64,000 nt of DNA from Onchocerca lupi (GCA_028564675.1 JAOVVO010000445.1:1-64000); one strand, 5' to 3'; counted from the stretch's first letter, positions 39,070-53,679 are shown. Numbers and translations are program-made. Notes: generated by a model not told the origin, from the sequence alone.

Positions 39070-42000
39070 CGAATTTTGAATTTTGAAGCGAAACTTTTTA
39101 ATCGATTGATTTTTGATAAATATTTTAAGTTAATTTGAATTATTTCAATTAGTCCGTCAGATTTCTCCGATTCTGGAATAATTATTGTTTTTTTGTCATA
39201 TAACAATATAATCATACTTCTTTTATATTCATATAGATCATTCAATTCAAACTATCTATTTCCAATCGGAACAACACCATCTTCAAGCCAGAAATTGAAG
39301 ATATCCCTCGCATTCGGTAGGATAAAGAATGCTTTTGCTCTAGTAGCTAATATTAGTGATAATTATGATAAAGCGATTTTTTATCACTATTACCATCCAA
39401 TCATCATTTGGTCATCAGAATTCATTTTTACATGATAATGAAGAAATAAAGATAGTATTTTACACAGTGAAATTCAATTTATTATTAAGGAAAAAATTTA
39501 AAATACAGCAAATATTTATGTTAGAAATTTAGGACTGATAGTTGCTAAGATATGAAAAATTTCAAAAAATATCAAAAATATTATAGCAAAATGAAAATAA
39601 ATATAAATTGATAAAAGGATATGAAAAAAATACAAAAAAAGAAGAATCAGAAGCAATGCTGCCTTCTGAAATATCAAATGCATCTCCTTGCTTATCATAG
39701 ATAAGTTCATTTTAATTATCAAAGATTTAATCCATTTTTTTTAAAGCAAACAGTTATCGCTTTAATCTTAAAATTAATCCGAAACTTTAGAAAAGGCAAC
39801 TTTAAATTCTAGACATACATATATTAGACTGAAAATTTAATTTTTAATTCGAAGAAAAAAACTGCAATCTATATGTAACAAATAGGATAATCAAATGCTA
39901 AATTATCAAAGAGCTGTTTAAATTATCCAGCAATTGAAACTTTTTTCCAGGTTTCAACCAAATCAATAATTCACATGTACAATTTTCTTTTAAATTATTA
40001 ATTACAACTTAAAATTATTGATTATAATTAGTTTTGCAGTTTTTTCAGTTAATATTCCAATTTGATAAAATTTTGTTTGAAATGAGAAAAGTTATTAATG
40101 AGCAACATCCAGTGCCATCTATGTCATATTATTTTCGAAAGAAAGAGAGAGGAAAAAGTATATATTTGATTAATGGGAATTATATTTCACTTTATTCTCG
40201 AGAAAGCAACATTAGTAGTGGATCGAGAAGAAATATTCTAATCCAACTATTGAAATAAAGAAAATAAGTATGGAGGAGGAAAGAAGCAACGAATCGACAA
40301 AAAGTTTATTTGTATGAAAATTGGAAGAAAAAAGAAACGAAAAAGCAACTTTAAATACATTGAAGTGCTAAATTGAGGAGAAAAAAAATTGCTGTATGTT
40401 AATCTTTTTTATAATGAAAAATCATTTAAAAAAAATAATTTAAAATATTTCCCAACGAAAAGTATTATTTTATTTTTTTCAATTAATTTCGTAAAATTTC
40501 TGCAAATTTACGAATTCCAATCTAGTATTTCCTCTTTTCATGTAATTATTGTTGTTTATAGTTATGAAAATACTTGATTATTAATAAGTTACTATTATTT
40601 AGTTCATTTGAGTTCAAAAATGCTTTTGTATTTTTAAATGATCAACTTTATTGACAGAAACTTAGATTAAATTTCACTTTAAAATTATAAAATTACAACT
40701 TTGAAAATAGCAATTTTCTCTTTTAGTTATACAAATACTTAATTATTAGTTAGTTATTATTAAATATGAGTTGAATGTTTCTGTATTATAAAATTAAATC
40801 TGATAATAAATGTAGCAAAAATGAAAACAAAGAAATTATAGAATACATAATTAGAGCATATTTTAACAAATGATACGAAGAATAATCAAACTTAGCAATT
40901 TGAGTTATAAATAAGACATATATTAAGATTAATATATTTTGTAGCCGATTTATAGGCAAGATTTATATAATTATATACTGTAAGTAATGACATTAAAGTA
41001 AATGAATTCAAATTAAAATTATTAGTTTTTGGAATTTTTTCTCATTTTTTTGTAACAAATAAATGCAAAAAAAATTTCTGAAAGTTTTTATAGAAAATAA
41101 AGATTCTGTATTAAATTAATTAATAGAGAATATGCAACAAGCGAAAAGTTATTAAAATAAAGAAAAGAAATTATAAAAGTTTTCATTTAATCATAAATTA
41201 GATATTCGATAATTTGTATTTCGTTAATTCTAACTAATAAAAGGACAAAAAATAAAGTTATTTGCATAATAAAAATATGAAGCATTCATCAAAATGAATT
41301 GTCATGCATTTAAAATAAAATGAAATTATAAAAATTGTTTTTTGCAAAGCACCGATATCGCATCTATCGCTGAAATATCGCTAAAACGATCGTTGTCACG
41401 ATACGAGAATATTCCAAGTATCTTCTAACAAATATCTGTCATTATTCTGATGTAATACAATTCAAATATAATCGATCAATCCGAGATAAAAATAGAAAAA
41501 AAAATTATAAAAACAGAAGTGACAAAGACAGAAATACAGATGAAATTTAAACATTTGCAAAATTAATCATGCTAATTTCGTATTTTTCATTGATTTGATA
41601 AGTTTAGCCTGGTTTAAGCATGTTATTCAGAATGGGAAATTTGCCAAATGCAAAAGTTGGAAAAAATATAGACTTAGAATGGATTTTTAGCGATTTCAGA
41701 CTCAGCTTGTTTGGCCTTAATTATAAGTTTATGCTTTCTTTAAATTTTTCCTTATCAAGAAACCTAAAGAGAAATAAAGTTTGAATTATTTATCTTATAA
41801 ATGCAGAGCTAAAAATTGCTTAGATGTAAAATATGAAATGATTTGAGATCTTTTGACCATATAATTTTGACTATTTTCTTTTTAAATCTAATTTGAAATG
41901 AAAATTTAATCTTCAGAATCAGTTATGAGCCAACAGCTAGTTTAAAGATTTTTTAAAATTTCGAAAAATGAAAATCAATCGGATGAACAAACTTTGATAA

Positions 42001-43959
42001 ATAATTATTAATTGCAAAATTTCCTTCAATTAAAGTCTTTTCCTCTTACTCATTATTATTAATGCAGTGTTCAAGAATAGCTAAAAAGTAAATCAATTTT
42101 ATTATTAGTTTAGCAAATAATCATGCAAGTTTGTAAATAAGTCATTTTGAATACAAGTTAAATTTTTTGAAAATAATTGATTCTAAGAATCAAGTTTCTA
42201 TTTCAAGTTGGATTTAATGACAAAATTTTTACTTTTGAAGTTAATTTTTTCTCATTTTTTCAGTTTTATTTCCAACTTTAAAGACTGACTGATTTATTGA
42301 TGACTGCCTTTATTGCCTAATTTTATAAGTTAATTTAAATAGAGCAGTCTTGTCGAATTTTTGAAAATTAGAAAGTGAATTGGCAAGTAAGTGAAAGTTA
42401 TCTAAAACATCTACATATTTTATTTAATTATGCAAATTTTTATATTTTTCAAATGAACTTATATTTTATGAATCAAAATTTTAAAAAAAAGTCTGTTTCA
42501 ATTTTCAATAATTTATAATTAAATTTTTTATTGGACTGAAAATTGTTACATAATCAGATAAATTATGGTTAATTATAATTACTAGATAGATAATGGTAAT
42601 AAACAAGACATTTATTCACTTTTAAATTATCCATTTGACGAAGATAAAAGAATAAATTAAGTGATAACATCTGATAACAATATAAGAAGCCAAATGGATG
42701 GATTATTGATAGAAGATGAAAAGATATCAAATTTCTATCTTTTACCCCTCAAATTCAACAAAATTTACAAAATGAAGAAAAAAAATCAATAATCGAAAAA
42801 TATACTTTCCAAGAGAAATGCAAATTTTTTGGGATAGAACAGAGATATGAATTTAATCGTAGCTTTTAATTACAAATGATTTCAATTTCATCTACCATTT
42901 GTTGCACGCTATTCTTCCTATTAGCAACTTTTCTTTTTTCTCTTTAATTTCTTTTTTCTTTCCTTCTAAATTCCTATATTTAAATTAGATAGTATCAGTA
43001 AAATAAGTTAAATAGGCAAGATAAAAGCAAATTGAAATACTTTATTCAGGATTTGTAATTTCATTATGATAATTGGAATGGAGAAACAAATTTGAAGTTC
43101 GGATAATTTGGATACCATAGTAAAACGAAACTAATCATTCATTTTTTTTTTTTTTTTTTTTTTTATAAAATTAAGTTAATATTGCTCGCTAACATCGATA
43201 TGCCTCTTTATTTTTCAGCATTCAAAGTAATAACTATCGATTTTTTTTTTTGGAATTTAAAAACTTATACAATTTTGATTGTTCCTTTTAGTTTCAATCT
43301 TTAGAAGGGAACAAAAAATTGTTGAATAATTTTTCTCATTTTAATTCAAACTGATTAAAGAAGATTCGATACTAGGAATGAGTAAATTACGACGACCATT
43401 TGGCCACTTTTTATTTATGACAAATTTTTTTGCATAGCAATTTATGAATGCATACATACTAAATGTTAATTATTTTTGAGTTACTTCCAAATTTCATGAA
43501 TTTAATCAAATCATTTATGGTAAACTAAATTAAAGATTTGATTTTGGAAGAAATTTTGAAGTAAATGGTAGAATAGTTTCACAAGGAAGAATAAGAATTC
43601 ACAGTTAAAAAGAAATAAGAATTCTATTCTTTAAAATTTCAATTAATTTGAAATTTGATGAATAGAAGCTGTTTCATAATCATCGAATGAGCAATTTGGT
43701 CTATTTTGCTCAGTTTTCCATTCGTTTCCACCTACTTTTATCTTTTTTTGGTATTTAAATAAAAACAAACGTATATTTTAGTATTCATTTTGGAAAAAAT
43801 AAAATGAAAACTTTTCATTTTTTTGATACTTGAATTAATTTGAAATTTGATAATCCTGAATTGTAATGTTTCGAGTGAAAACAAAGATTGAAAACGAATA
43901 GAAATAGATAGTAAGGATTAAAAAGTTATCCAGTCGAAGTTGAAAAGAGATAGGAATTA

Positions 43960-44076
43960 TTATATATATGAACGGATACGGATCCAGATTGCTGCCAGCA
44001 GATCAAGTGAGTTTTTGAGCGTTTCACGTAATTTGACGTAATATTCGTTTTCAATCAAGAAAATGCCCATGCCCAT
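43960..44076 (-). other. Candidate small exon or ORF, function unknown
   Basis: On the minus strand ATG at 44076 opens 38 codons beginning MGMGIFLIENEYYVKLRETL and ending IRSYI before TAA. A CTAG acceptor just upstream would extend it by SWYK. G+C is well above the surroundings and codons are not homopolymer-driven. The opposite strand carries an equally tidy short exon (MNGYGSRLLPADQ, 43968-44006) ending at a GTGAGT donor, so the coding strand is unresolved. No family is recognised. Confidence 0.3.
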
Positions 44077-47000
44077 CTTATACCATGAGCTAGCGATTTA
44101 ACTGAATAGCATTATTTAAACTATTCTGCTTAACTTATTTTCAGGTTTATTTTTCTTAATGGTTAAAAGAAGAAAAAAGAAACTAAAAAGCTACTTGCAA
44201 TTACTGATAAATATGTCTGTAAAAAAAATATCTTTAAAATTCAATTAATGATTTAATTAAAGCATAATTAATAAATTGTTTTTTCACAGAAAAGCGATGA
44301 TTTACAAAAATATAGTAAATCATATGGTATGAGAAATTTAAAAATTCTAGTAAATTTATCAAATTCCAATTTTTCGAAATTAAAAAGCAAGTCAATTAAT
44401 CCAGATGAACTACTGTTATCAAAAAATAATCCAGAAGAAATATCCCTAATAGTTGGATATCAATTGAACTTTTTTTCTTTTTTTTTTTTTTTTTTTAAAT
44501 TGAATGGATTTAAGTTGCGAATTCTCTTCCCTTTTTATTTCCTAATCTTTTCCTCCATACTATTTCCTTTCATTCATTTTTTTCTTCTCTTTTTTTTTTT
44601 AAGTATCATATATGAATATGTAATTTTTAAAGTAACAATTTAATTTTGATAAAATTTATCAAATTTAACTAGTTTTTAAATTTTTTTGAAAAAATTTTAT
44701 ATTTGATAAAAAAATCATTCAAACAATAAAAATTTGTAATTGAATATATCATTTGAAACTAATTATAAATTTATGTATATCAACTTAAGATTCGCTTCAT
44801 TTCGAGGCCGCCTGCCTTTTCAATAATTTAATTCCATTTGGGAAGAAAATTAAATTTGTCCTTGAATCGACATCTTAATCTATATATGTACATGTGTGCC
44901 AATTTATATTTGTACATCATAGTTTATTTACAAATTATGGACATGTTCAACAGTCATAATATCGTGCTCAAAGTCAATAAACATATACAAAAGTATTTAT
45001 TTATTATGGCATGAAAAACCAAACTTTACGATTGAACATAATAATCTTCCACTCAGATAGTACCTTTTTTTTTTTTTTGCTCAAAATCTATTCTTGAAAG
45101 TAAGGAAAAGAAAAAAAAAAAAACGGTGGCATTAAAAAATATTTAGAACCAAAATAATGACAAACTTAAGATTGCTTCAAGATTTTAAGTCAAAAAATGT
45201 CATTGAGGCCAAGAAATGGGATTTCGTTTCTTCATAAAATATGGAATTAAACATTTTTTCAAAAAAAAAAAAAAAATGGAAAAACTGGGACTAGATTGTA
45301 AAAAAGTTTCTTATGTAATTAAATTTCGAAAAAAGATGAGATATTTCTAGCAATAATTATATATATAAATAACCAACTTACAAATCAATTAATCGAAAAA
45401 AGTTGAAATATGACAACTAAAAAACTGCTATTTTTTAAATCAATGCTATCAAAAAAAAGTTGAAACATTTCTAACAGATTCTAGTTTTTAAATCACTGCA
45501 ATCTATTTTTGTTTCTGTAACAAACATTCTAAGATTTATCCGTTATTTCAAATTAATCAAATTTAATGATTAAAAATCCAGTTTTAACATTTTATAAATT
45601 TAATATGATTAATTTCAATCCCATTAGTTCAACTTGAGCGATTCTTATTTTATTTTCGAAGAAACTAGGCAACAATTTCGACTATTATCAATTTCTATTC
45701 AAATTTTAACTTTGACTGGCAATTAAAAATCGAATTTAGGATTGATGCAGAAAAAAATTGTTGAATTCTAATTATTGCTATTGATAAATTCGAAATGTGA
45801 AATAAAATTTATTGAAGAAATTCTTTTTGAACAAGAAGACATTAAATCTTTTAAACAAACATTTGTAAAAAATTGATTAATGCGATTCATTTGACCAAAA
45901 GAAAGAGAAAAAAAAAAATAAACTTTACAGTTTTTGTTAAAATATAAAAACTTAAGTTTTCATATTTTTTTTCATTTTTTTTCAGTTTTTTTCTATCTTT
46001 GGTATTGTAATTTACTTTCTTATTTCGATAAAACAAATGCTAATTGACCACGTTTACATTTCTATTCAATAATTTTCATCAACAATTAATCTGCTATCAA
46101 ATATTGGTACTATCAACTTTGAAAACTTTAAGCAAATTGAAAAAAAAAAATGTTTAATTTCTATGAGTTTTTCTCATTAGATCAAATTGTTGTTTCAATG
46201 CATCCGAGATGATAAAATTTTCAAAAATATAATACAAGCAAAATTTTATTCATTTTTCTCAAAATCTAGAAGATCAGATTTATAATTTTTAAATCTACCA
46301 CATGTTCTAGATAATAAATTAGCAACGATTTGGAATTATTGATGTCATATCTTTAAAAGAAACCTGGCCAAAAGTATTCTCATCCATAAAATACTTTTTA
46401 TTTTCTGATAGAAATTGTTTGTATGAATTCAAATTAAAAAGGAATTTGAAAAGTGGAATAAAGTAAAAATTTTTATCATAAAGGGTCTTTAATTTGTCAT
46501 TGTATGAATGGATGAATATTAGCATCGAAAAAGCAACAAAAAAAAAACTTAAATTCAGATATAAAAAATTTATTAAAATAACAAAAAAAATAAGAAAAAT
46601 ATGCGAAGATAATAGGGAAAAAAAAGCATCATTTTATTGCAATATTTAATGACAACAAATAATTTATTTTAGTAAAATTACCAACGAAATAATATTCAAA
46701 AATTTAGTGAACTTTTTTTTTTGAAATTCTTTTTTTGGAAACAAATTTAACTATGAAAATCTTGAGAATTATATGTGATAAAAAGAAGAAAATAATTGAA
46801 AACTCAATTTAATAAATGCTTTATTGCACATTGTATCCTTAATAGTCTTTTTACTCATTTTAATATTAACGTAGTAAATTTCTCACATTTCCTTTCTTTC
46901 GTCCTTTTTTTTTTTTTAATTTCCTATCACATATTTCTATTTCATCTTCCTTTTCTATGAGTTTTATTTCTAAAAAATTTCGATATTTTCATTTTATTTA

Positions 47001-47284
47001 AATTAAAATTTTTTTTGTTTTAATAATAGAAAGATATTGAATTAGAAAGAATTTTACTTGCTGAATGATTTAAAGTAAGATTTATATTAAATTGTATCAC
47101 TAAGGACCTTCTTATGGCTTATTTTTTATGTTACCATCATAGATTAATATATTATTGTAATAATTAATATCGGCTATCAAATGATCAAATTGGATCAAAC
47201 TTTAGGTCTTTCATAAACTATGAATGAACGATGTTTATCATGATTATTTATCATGATTATTTTTAGGAAACATATGAGCTTTGT

Positions 47285-47290
47285 TTTATT
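47285..47290 (-). terminator. Candidate poly(A) signal of the transgelin gene
   Basis: AATAAA on the minus strand, about 185 bp beyond the stop codon. Confidence 0.4.
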
Positions 47291-47474
47291 TAATTTCTTA
47301 GCCTATTTTAATGACACACATATAGAAACTGATCTTCCGGCAGAAATTTGATTTTGCTATAATATTCAACAACAATATCAATATTAATATAATTTAATAT
47401 TATTGAATACATAATAATCAATATAACTGATTAGATATCACAAAGAACATTGCAAACTTCTTTACAATAAAGTT

Positions 47475-50400
47475 TCAATTTTCCGGTTTGATTTGCCTGA
47501 TCAAACCATACGGAGTCATACCTTTCTGCGATGCGCATTTATTGGTACCATATTGTAGTGGAATTACCATCTCACTGCGACGTATCACCGATTCCGAGAA
47601 AAAACGAGGATGACCCTGGGAAAGTTTAACAACCCAAGATGGAAATGGTACTGGCGCATTTTTTGATTGAGCCTGAAAAACAATGATATTACTATTTTTC
47701 TTCAACAATGAAAATTTGCATAAATTTTGATAAAATTTAAAAAATCATCTTGCAGTCAAATTCATACAAATATAAAAGCTGTTCGGGGAATATTACTTCG
47801 CGTTTTATTAATTTTACTTTCAATTTCTATCTCAATTTTAAAAAAATTTTTTGAAAAATTCATTTCAAGCATTGTAGATTTAAAAAATTAATAATAATTA
47901 TTAATTTAATAAAGTTAAAAAGTGATAAGAAAAAATCGATAAGAACTATTAATTTGAGAATTCAAAAAGTCATAAGAAATAGTTGGCAATTAGTGATAAG
48001 AAGTAATTGATGGTAATTATCAACTTTATAAAATTAAAAAATATCATTTTACATGTAGAAAAAATGTAGAAAAAAGTATGTAGAAAAAAATTGCTGATAA
48101 TAAAAAAAAATTTGCTGATAAAAAATTGCTGATAATCTTTTTGTATGTAAAAAAAAAGTGAAGGAAAAAAATTGCTGATAATAAAATCAGAACAATAAAA
48201 AAGTGATAAGTATTTAAAAGATCAGAAAATTAAACAATTTAACTTCTTTTTCGGAGAAAAGAACTTAAATTGCACAATTTATTTTGCAAACTTTCAATTA
48301 CATAGCCAAAACAAATAACATTTATCAATACGATGGAAGCTCCTGGTAATTACATAGTCAAAAATGAACAGCTTAAATTATATCAACAAAACGATTAGCT
48401 TAATTATTTAATTAATTTGTCAAAAAAATGAAATATCAATTCTTGCATTATAGATATTACAAAAAAAAGTTTACAGCAGTGCTAAACATTTCAATTTAGC
48501 CTGTTTAAGATAATTAATTGATGATTAAGCAACATTGAATTTAGTCCTGTTTGAGATAATTAATTGATGATTAAGCAACATTGAATCTAGTCCTGTTTAA
48601 GATAATTAATTGATGATTGAGCAACATTGATTTAAATTCTTATAAAACAAAATTATGAGGCAAATGAATAAATTAATTAGCACATATGATAAAGCATACC
48701 ACAGCAGCTAATGCTCGAAGGCATTCGATTACTTTATAGCATTGTTTATTTTCGTATAAATCAACCGTTTGAAAACATGAAATTTCCGGAACACCGTATG
48801 CTTTAATAGCATGCAAAAAGGTGCTTATATTTTCCATCTGCAACAGTAACTGTCATGCTTGAAAATTTCATTAAAATTAAAAATTAAATGAAATTTGCAA
48901 CGAATTTCATAGTTTTAACACTGAGATATACCATAGATATTCAAGCGATCGCATAAACATTGCAGCATTCATACAAAAAAAAAAAGAAAGTAATTTCAAT
49001 AATTTCTTTTATTTATGATAAATTTCGGTAAATTACCTTATGGAAAGGCATTTTTGGTTTAGCATTATATGGTAATGCATTTGTTTTATCCAATAATCGA
49101 TTTATTAAACTGAAATAAACGAGTGAAAAAAAAAAAAAAAAAAAGCAATCCGTTTCGGAAAGTAATATGATTGGAATGTATTGCTTTGGCTTTTTTTGAA
49201 GTAAATAATTCAAAAATTTAGAAAAATGAATTCATAAATGTGAAGCAAATATTTGACAAATATAATTCTTCATTTAAAACAATGAATATTTTATAATTTT
49301 AACAATTAAATGTATTTTTTATTTTTCAAATAGCATTCGAAAAACAATACGTAAATTTCATATGTTTCAAATATTATAAATTTGAAATTTGTTTGATTTG
49401 AAATGTTTTTTAGAATATCAGGAAATTACGAACTACTCACATGCATAATTGAGTACCATCTTTTAGAGCATCGGCAACATCTTGAGCTGTTTCGAATGTT
49501 GATGGATCTTTATCAAAATGTATACCGTTAACTTGCTCGATCCAAAGTAACACTTCTTGGGCTTCTTCGATACTGAATCGTGCTTGATTCTGAAAATTTT
49601 TTAAATTTTAATTTTAAAAAATAAATTGAATGATTTTTTAATTGGACAACAAACAATAATACAATATCGTTTTGATTAATTCCATTATGCTTTCAATCAA
49701 TACTTTTTTTACTCTTTCACAGGCTAATTTTTCATTTTTTGTGCTAAATTTTAATAGTTTTCCAAGAATTATTAAATTATATTTCATCATATTCATTGCA
49801 CCCAATTTTATGATTAATAATTAATTGCTAATTGATTATACAAATAACATGCGCACTGTCATTTATAATAAATTTGCATAATTTAAAGTTAAAGCTATAA
49901 ATTGTAGTAAATTTGTAATGATTGTAAAAATAATTTAGGTCAAAAATATTGCTATTTTTATTCAAATTAATGCTAAAATTGTTGTTATCGTTTGAGATAC
50001 ATGAATAAATGAATCATTTTAGTATGTCGTAGTCTATTCAAGCAATGCAATAAATATCGACAATGAAGTTTAATCATTTCAGATTAAGAGAAATATTAGA
50101 ATTTTATGAGTCTATAAACTTATGGAAGTATTAATGGTCAATTAAATATTATTATTGCAAATATATTCAATGCAATATTTGTCCTACTACACACACAATT
50201 TTGCATTTTCTAAACTATAAAATTGAGCTATCACATAACTTAAAAATTATTGCACAATTTTACGACAACTACTTAATCACTAACTTTTCTTTTCAATATT
50301 AAAAGAAAATTCAAATATAATTCTTGCTAGTTTATCAATTTATCAATTATTAATTTTGCATTAATTTATAAATGTAGATGTACAAAAATGAAATTCATCC

Positions 50401-52020
50401 TTTCATTATTTCTTCTCCTTCTTGTTGAAAAATTTTGCCATCAATATATATGTATTAATTTAACTAACACAAATACTTAAAACTCAACAAAATATTTTAT
50501 AACTAATCATTTACGATTTATTTATTCTCAAAATTCTGCTTTTGAATGTTAAGAATAATATTTATTTGATAAAACGATATTTTAGAGAAGAATTTAAAAA
50601 AGAAAAATAATTCCGCTTTTTTTTTTGAGAAGACTATTTATTCATTGTTCCTTTTGTGACAGCTTTATTACGGATACTAGAATAACATTAATTAATGCAA
50701 AGTAGAAAAAAAGTAAAAAAAAAAAAGATAAATTGGTATATTTATTATAAATATTTGTTTTCCTTTCTCTTATTGTTTGCCTAAACATTTAAAGGAGAAA
50801 AAGGGGTAAAAACGATAGCTATTTGTTTACACACAAAAGATAAGATTTCTTTTCCTTGTCAGTATATTATTATCAGTTAAAAGCTTATCAAACAAACAAT
50901 TCCCTTCGCTAATAATACCATGAAATGCAAACAATATAATAATGTACAGCTGTTTGCTTATTTCCGATGCATTCAAATTAATTTTTGCAAATTTTTTTTT
51001 TTAATAATTTCATTCACATTCCTCGCTTATCATTTTTCCTTTCTTTTTCTTTCTTTTTTATGTAGAATATGCTAATATTCCATAATTTTTTCATTTAAAT
51101 ATGAGAAATAAAACGAATATTAATAAATAAAATATTGGAATGAAAAAATACATCATTTGCATTTATGAAATATAAGTGTTTATGTGAATATTTATTGATT
51201 AGTGAAATTGTCAAGAGTTAAGAAACAATTTGAAATCATTTCAAATTTTTCAGTTCCTTCAGCTGCTTACAAAAAGAAGAGATTGGTAATGGAAGAAAGA
51301 AAAGTGAGCTTGAGACTTTTTTTGAATTCTTCTTACAGTTAAAAAAAGGAAGTTTCAAAAAATGAAAAATTAACTTTTAGAGAAATATTTCATTGTCTTT
51401 TCTTTCATTTGGAAAAACAAGGAAATTCTTCAAATTCTATTGACAACGAATTCATTCCCTAAATATCACATATTTTCCGTAATGTCACCATTTCCTATAT
51501 CACTTTCTCTTTCAAAATTGACAAATTGCCAACTGCTGATGTCATTTTCTATATATTGGTGTTATCTTTACAAATCCTTCAACTTGGATAGCAAAATTGA
51601 AGATAAAACTAAATTACAATTCGTTTTGTCAGACATTTAGGCTAATAGTTTCGGCCTTCCGTCTTCTTCAAGTTTTTTTCTTTTTTTTTTCATTTCAAAA
51701 TTGAAGATTTCAAAAAGTTTGTATAATGCACTGTTTGAAAATGTGACAGTAAATTGAACAACATAATAAGAAGGAAGAAAGGATAGATTGATGGGCAAGT
51801 GGTAAAATTAACCTTGACGCGAGATTTAAGAGAACCGGCAAACAGTTCAAAGGGTCAAACTGTTCTTATTCCAAATTATTGCAATTATTTCGAAACCGAT
51901 GTATTCATTCTTTTATTAACCACAATGTTGGTTAGAAGGAAAAAATTTCTGGATAATCCGGATTAATTTCAGGTTTTTGTTAATAGAAAAAACCACACTC
52001 AAACTGCTATTTTTTCTTTT

Positions 52021-52060
<40 letters not shown>

Positions 52061-53390
52061 GAAACTTCCTATAGATAAACTATTAATTATAATTTACAGT
52101 AAACATATGAGTTCAATTTTATGAACATATAAATTTCATTTTTTTTTTTAAAGCTTACCACTCAGTTTAAATAATGAAATATATGAGTAATTAAACTGCT
52201 AAGAAATGCAAAAAAAAAAAAAAAAAAACTTGCACATATCACAAAGAATTCAAATACAAGTAAAGAAAGAATTGGAAAAACTTAAGAGAAAAGATGCAAA
52301 ATACGATCAATTAATATTATCGAATTTTGAAGTGTAATATTGTCAACTGTTTGATTTTACGATTTACATGTATATCCCATGATCGTATAAATTGTTGTCG
52401 AAATTTCAAAGAATCGATATAAAAAAGAATATTTCTGTAAATAAATTATTCCTAATTTTGCTTATCTTAATTCAGTGTAACAAATTCGTTATACAATTTG
52501 AATGAATTTAATCGCAAGTAATGTGTTAGATCACTATTTTCACATTTGAATTTACATATGGAATTTCATCGATGAATTTGTGACAATTCAAAAATAACTA
52601 TAATAATAAAAGAGAAGAGGAATAGAAATAAAGATAAATGATAATAAACAGTACTCTTGGAGACGCTTATCAATGTTAGAATTATTATAATCGACTGATC
52701 AAGGCTTAAATATGATATCAATTTTTTATATGATTTCTTGAGTGAAAATAGTTAAAATTGTCATTGCAATAGTAATCTATGAATACGTTATATTTAATAA
52801 ACTCTTATTGTTTCTAAGATTTTTTTAATATTAGATGGTAAACTTAATCATTAGCTTATATTCTGTGACTTTTCTTTTAGTGCATTAAATTGATATACGT
52901 GATGTACAATTTGAAATGAGACATTTAAATATAAAACAAATTCTTTACATATAAATCTTTATCACTTCTACAGTAACAGTAACAATGGTGATTAAGAAGT
53001 TTTTAAAAGTCGAATTAATTTTAAATCTCATAAATTTAAATATTTTAGTAATCCTAAAGACATGAAATGTTAAAAGGCTTGTCAAAAGATGTAAAATAGT
53101 GTATGATATTATTTATATTTTATCCGCTTTTCCTAAATGCATTCATCTCTTATAGAATGTTTGGAAGATAACTTCTACAAAAATTTTTAAAATCATTAAG
53201 AATTTCTTGGTGAAAAAAATTTTGAAATTTCAGAAAATATTTTTTGCATAACAAGAAATAATTCTTTTTGCATGCTTTTACCTAAAATTCAAAGTATATT
53301 CTTTAAGAAAAAAAAAAAAAAAAGGTAAAAATTGCTTACTTTTCTTTCCAATTCTCGGCTAAGGCCATAACTTGGCCCATGATTGGCCAT
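47475..53390 (-). CDS. Transgelin/calponin-family actin-binding protein (5 exons, complete)
   Basis: Cytoskeletal protein expected to bind and bundle actin filaments, in worms mostly in muscle. Exons in order: 53340-53390, 49441-49589, 49037-49109, 48700-48837, 47475-47672; all phases agree, giving 202 aa (human transgelins are 199-201). It opens MANHGPSYGLSRELERK, the family start. A single calponin-homology domain covers about residues 20-137 with motifs DGTQLCILINRLLD, MPFHKMENISTFLHAIKAYG and DLYENKQCYKVIECLRALA. Residues 173-197 (VIPLQYGTNKCASQKGMTPY, then GLIRQ) form one calponin-like repeat. Only one such repeat is present, so it is transgelin-like rather than a multi-repeat calponin. 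Intron 1 is unusually long at 3.75 kb and may hold regulatory sequence. Confidence 0.93.
48500..48632. repeat. 46-bp tandem repeat, about three copies
   Basis: Units begin CCTGTTTRAGATAATTAATT at 48500, 48546 and 48592, within the last intron region of the transgelin gene, just downstream of exon 4. Confidence 0.88.
52023..52060. repeat. Long T homopolymer
   Basis: A T-only run of nearly 40 bases in intron 1 of the transgelin gene. Its length may reflect assembly uncertainty. Confidence 0.9.
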
Positions 53391-53615
53391 GATATATTGA
53401 TAATCTGATAGCACCGAATTTGTAATAATTAGGCAAGAGAATCGCTTTGATAAATTTTAGCAAAAAAGCAAACAAAAATTTAAAAGAATTTTGAGCATAA
53501 AGCTCATATTTCCTTAGAACGACGTTATAGAATGTTAATGATGTCGTCGATTATTGTCCACTAAAATAGCAAGCTATTGGAGGAGTGACGATCATAAATA
53601 GCGCCACCAGTGACC

Positions 53616-53638
53616 GATCATCGAAAAATTCGATGATC
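53616..53638. repeat. Perfect inverted repeat upstream of transgelin
   Basis: GATCATCGAA-AAA-TTCGATGATC, a 10-bp perfect stem about 230 bp upstream of the transgelin start codon. Confidence 0.75.
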
Positions 53639-53679
53639 ATAAAACCAACAACCCAATCGGCTTATGTTGGGAATGTGAG

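Larger units (their letters stand above)
35170..47474. other. Gene-poor stretch, about 12.3 kb
   Basis: A/T-rich DNA with no gene that could be assembled with confidence. It contains a 45-bp tandem duplication near 39.0 kb, a GATA-type dyad (CTTATCTC..AAGATAAG) near 36.98 kb, and ambiguous coding-like islands at 39.23-39.35, 40.05-40.26 and 43.96-44.6 kb (see findings). Open frames in the remainder are dominated by Phe, Ile, Lys and Asn codons and have no family features. Confidence 0.6.

Noticed and set aside
41340..41410. Cluster of ATCGC words as a possible structured RNA
   Set aside because: No extended stem or box motifs could be drawn by eye.
44329..44643. Long plus-strand frame ending in a Phe-rich hydrophobic stretch
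   Set aside because: The second half is translation of T homopolymers and T/C-rich DNA; only the first part after the 44290 acceptor is kept as a candidate.
46319..46525. 68-codon minus-strand frame from ATG at 46525
   Set aside because: Phe/Tyr/Lys/Asn-rich, no splice partners, no recognisable family; typical of chance frames at this base composition.
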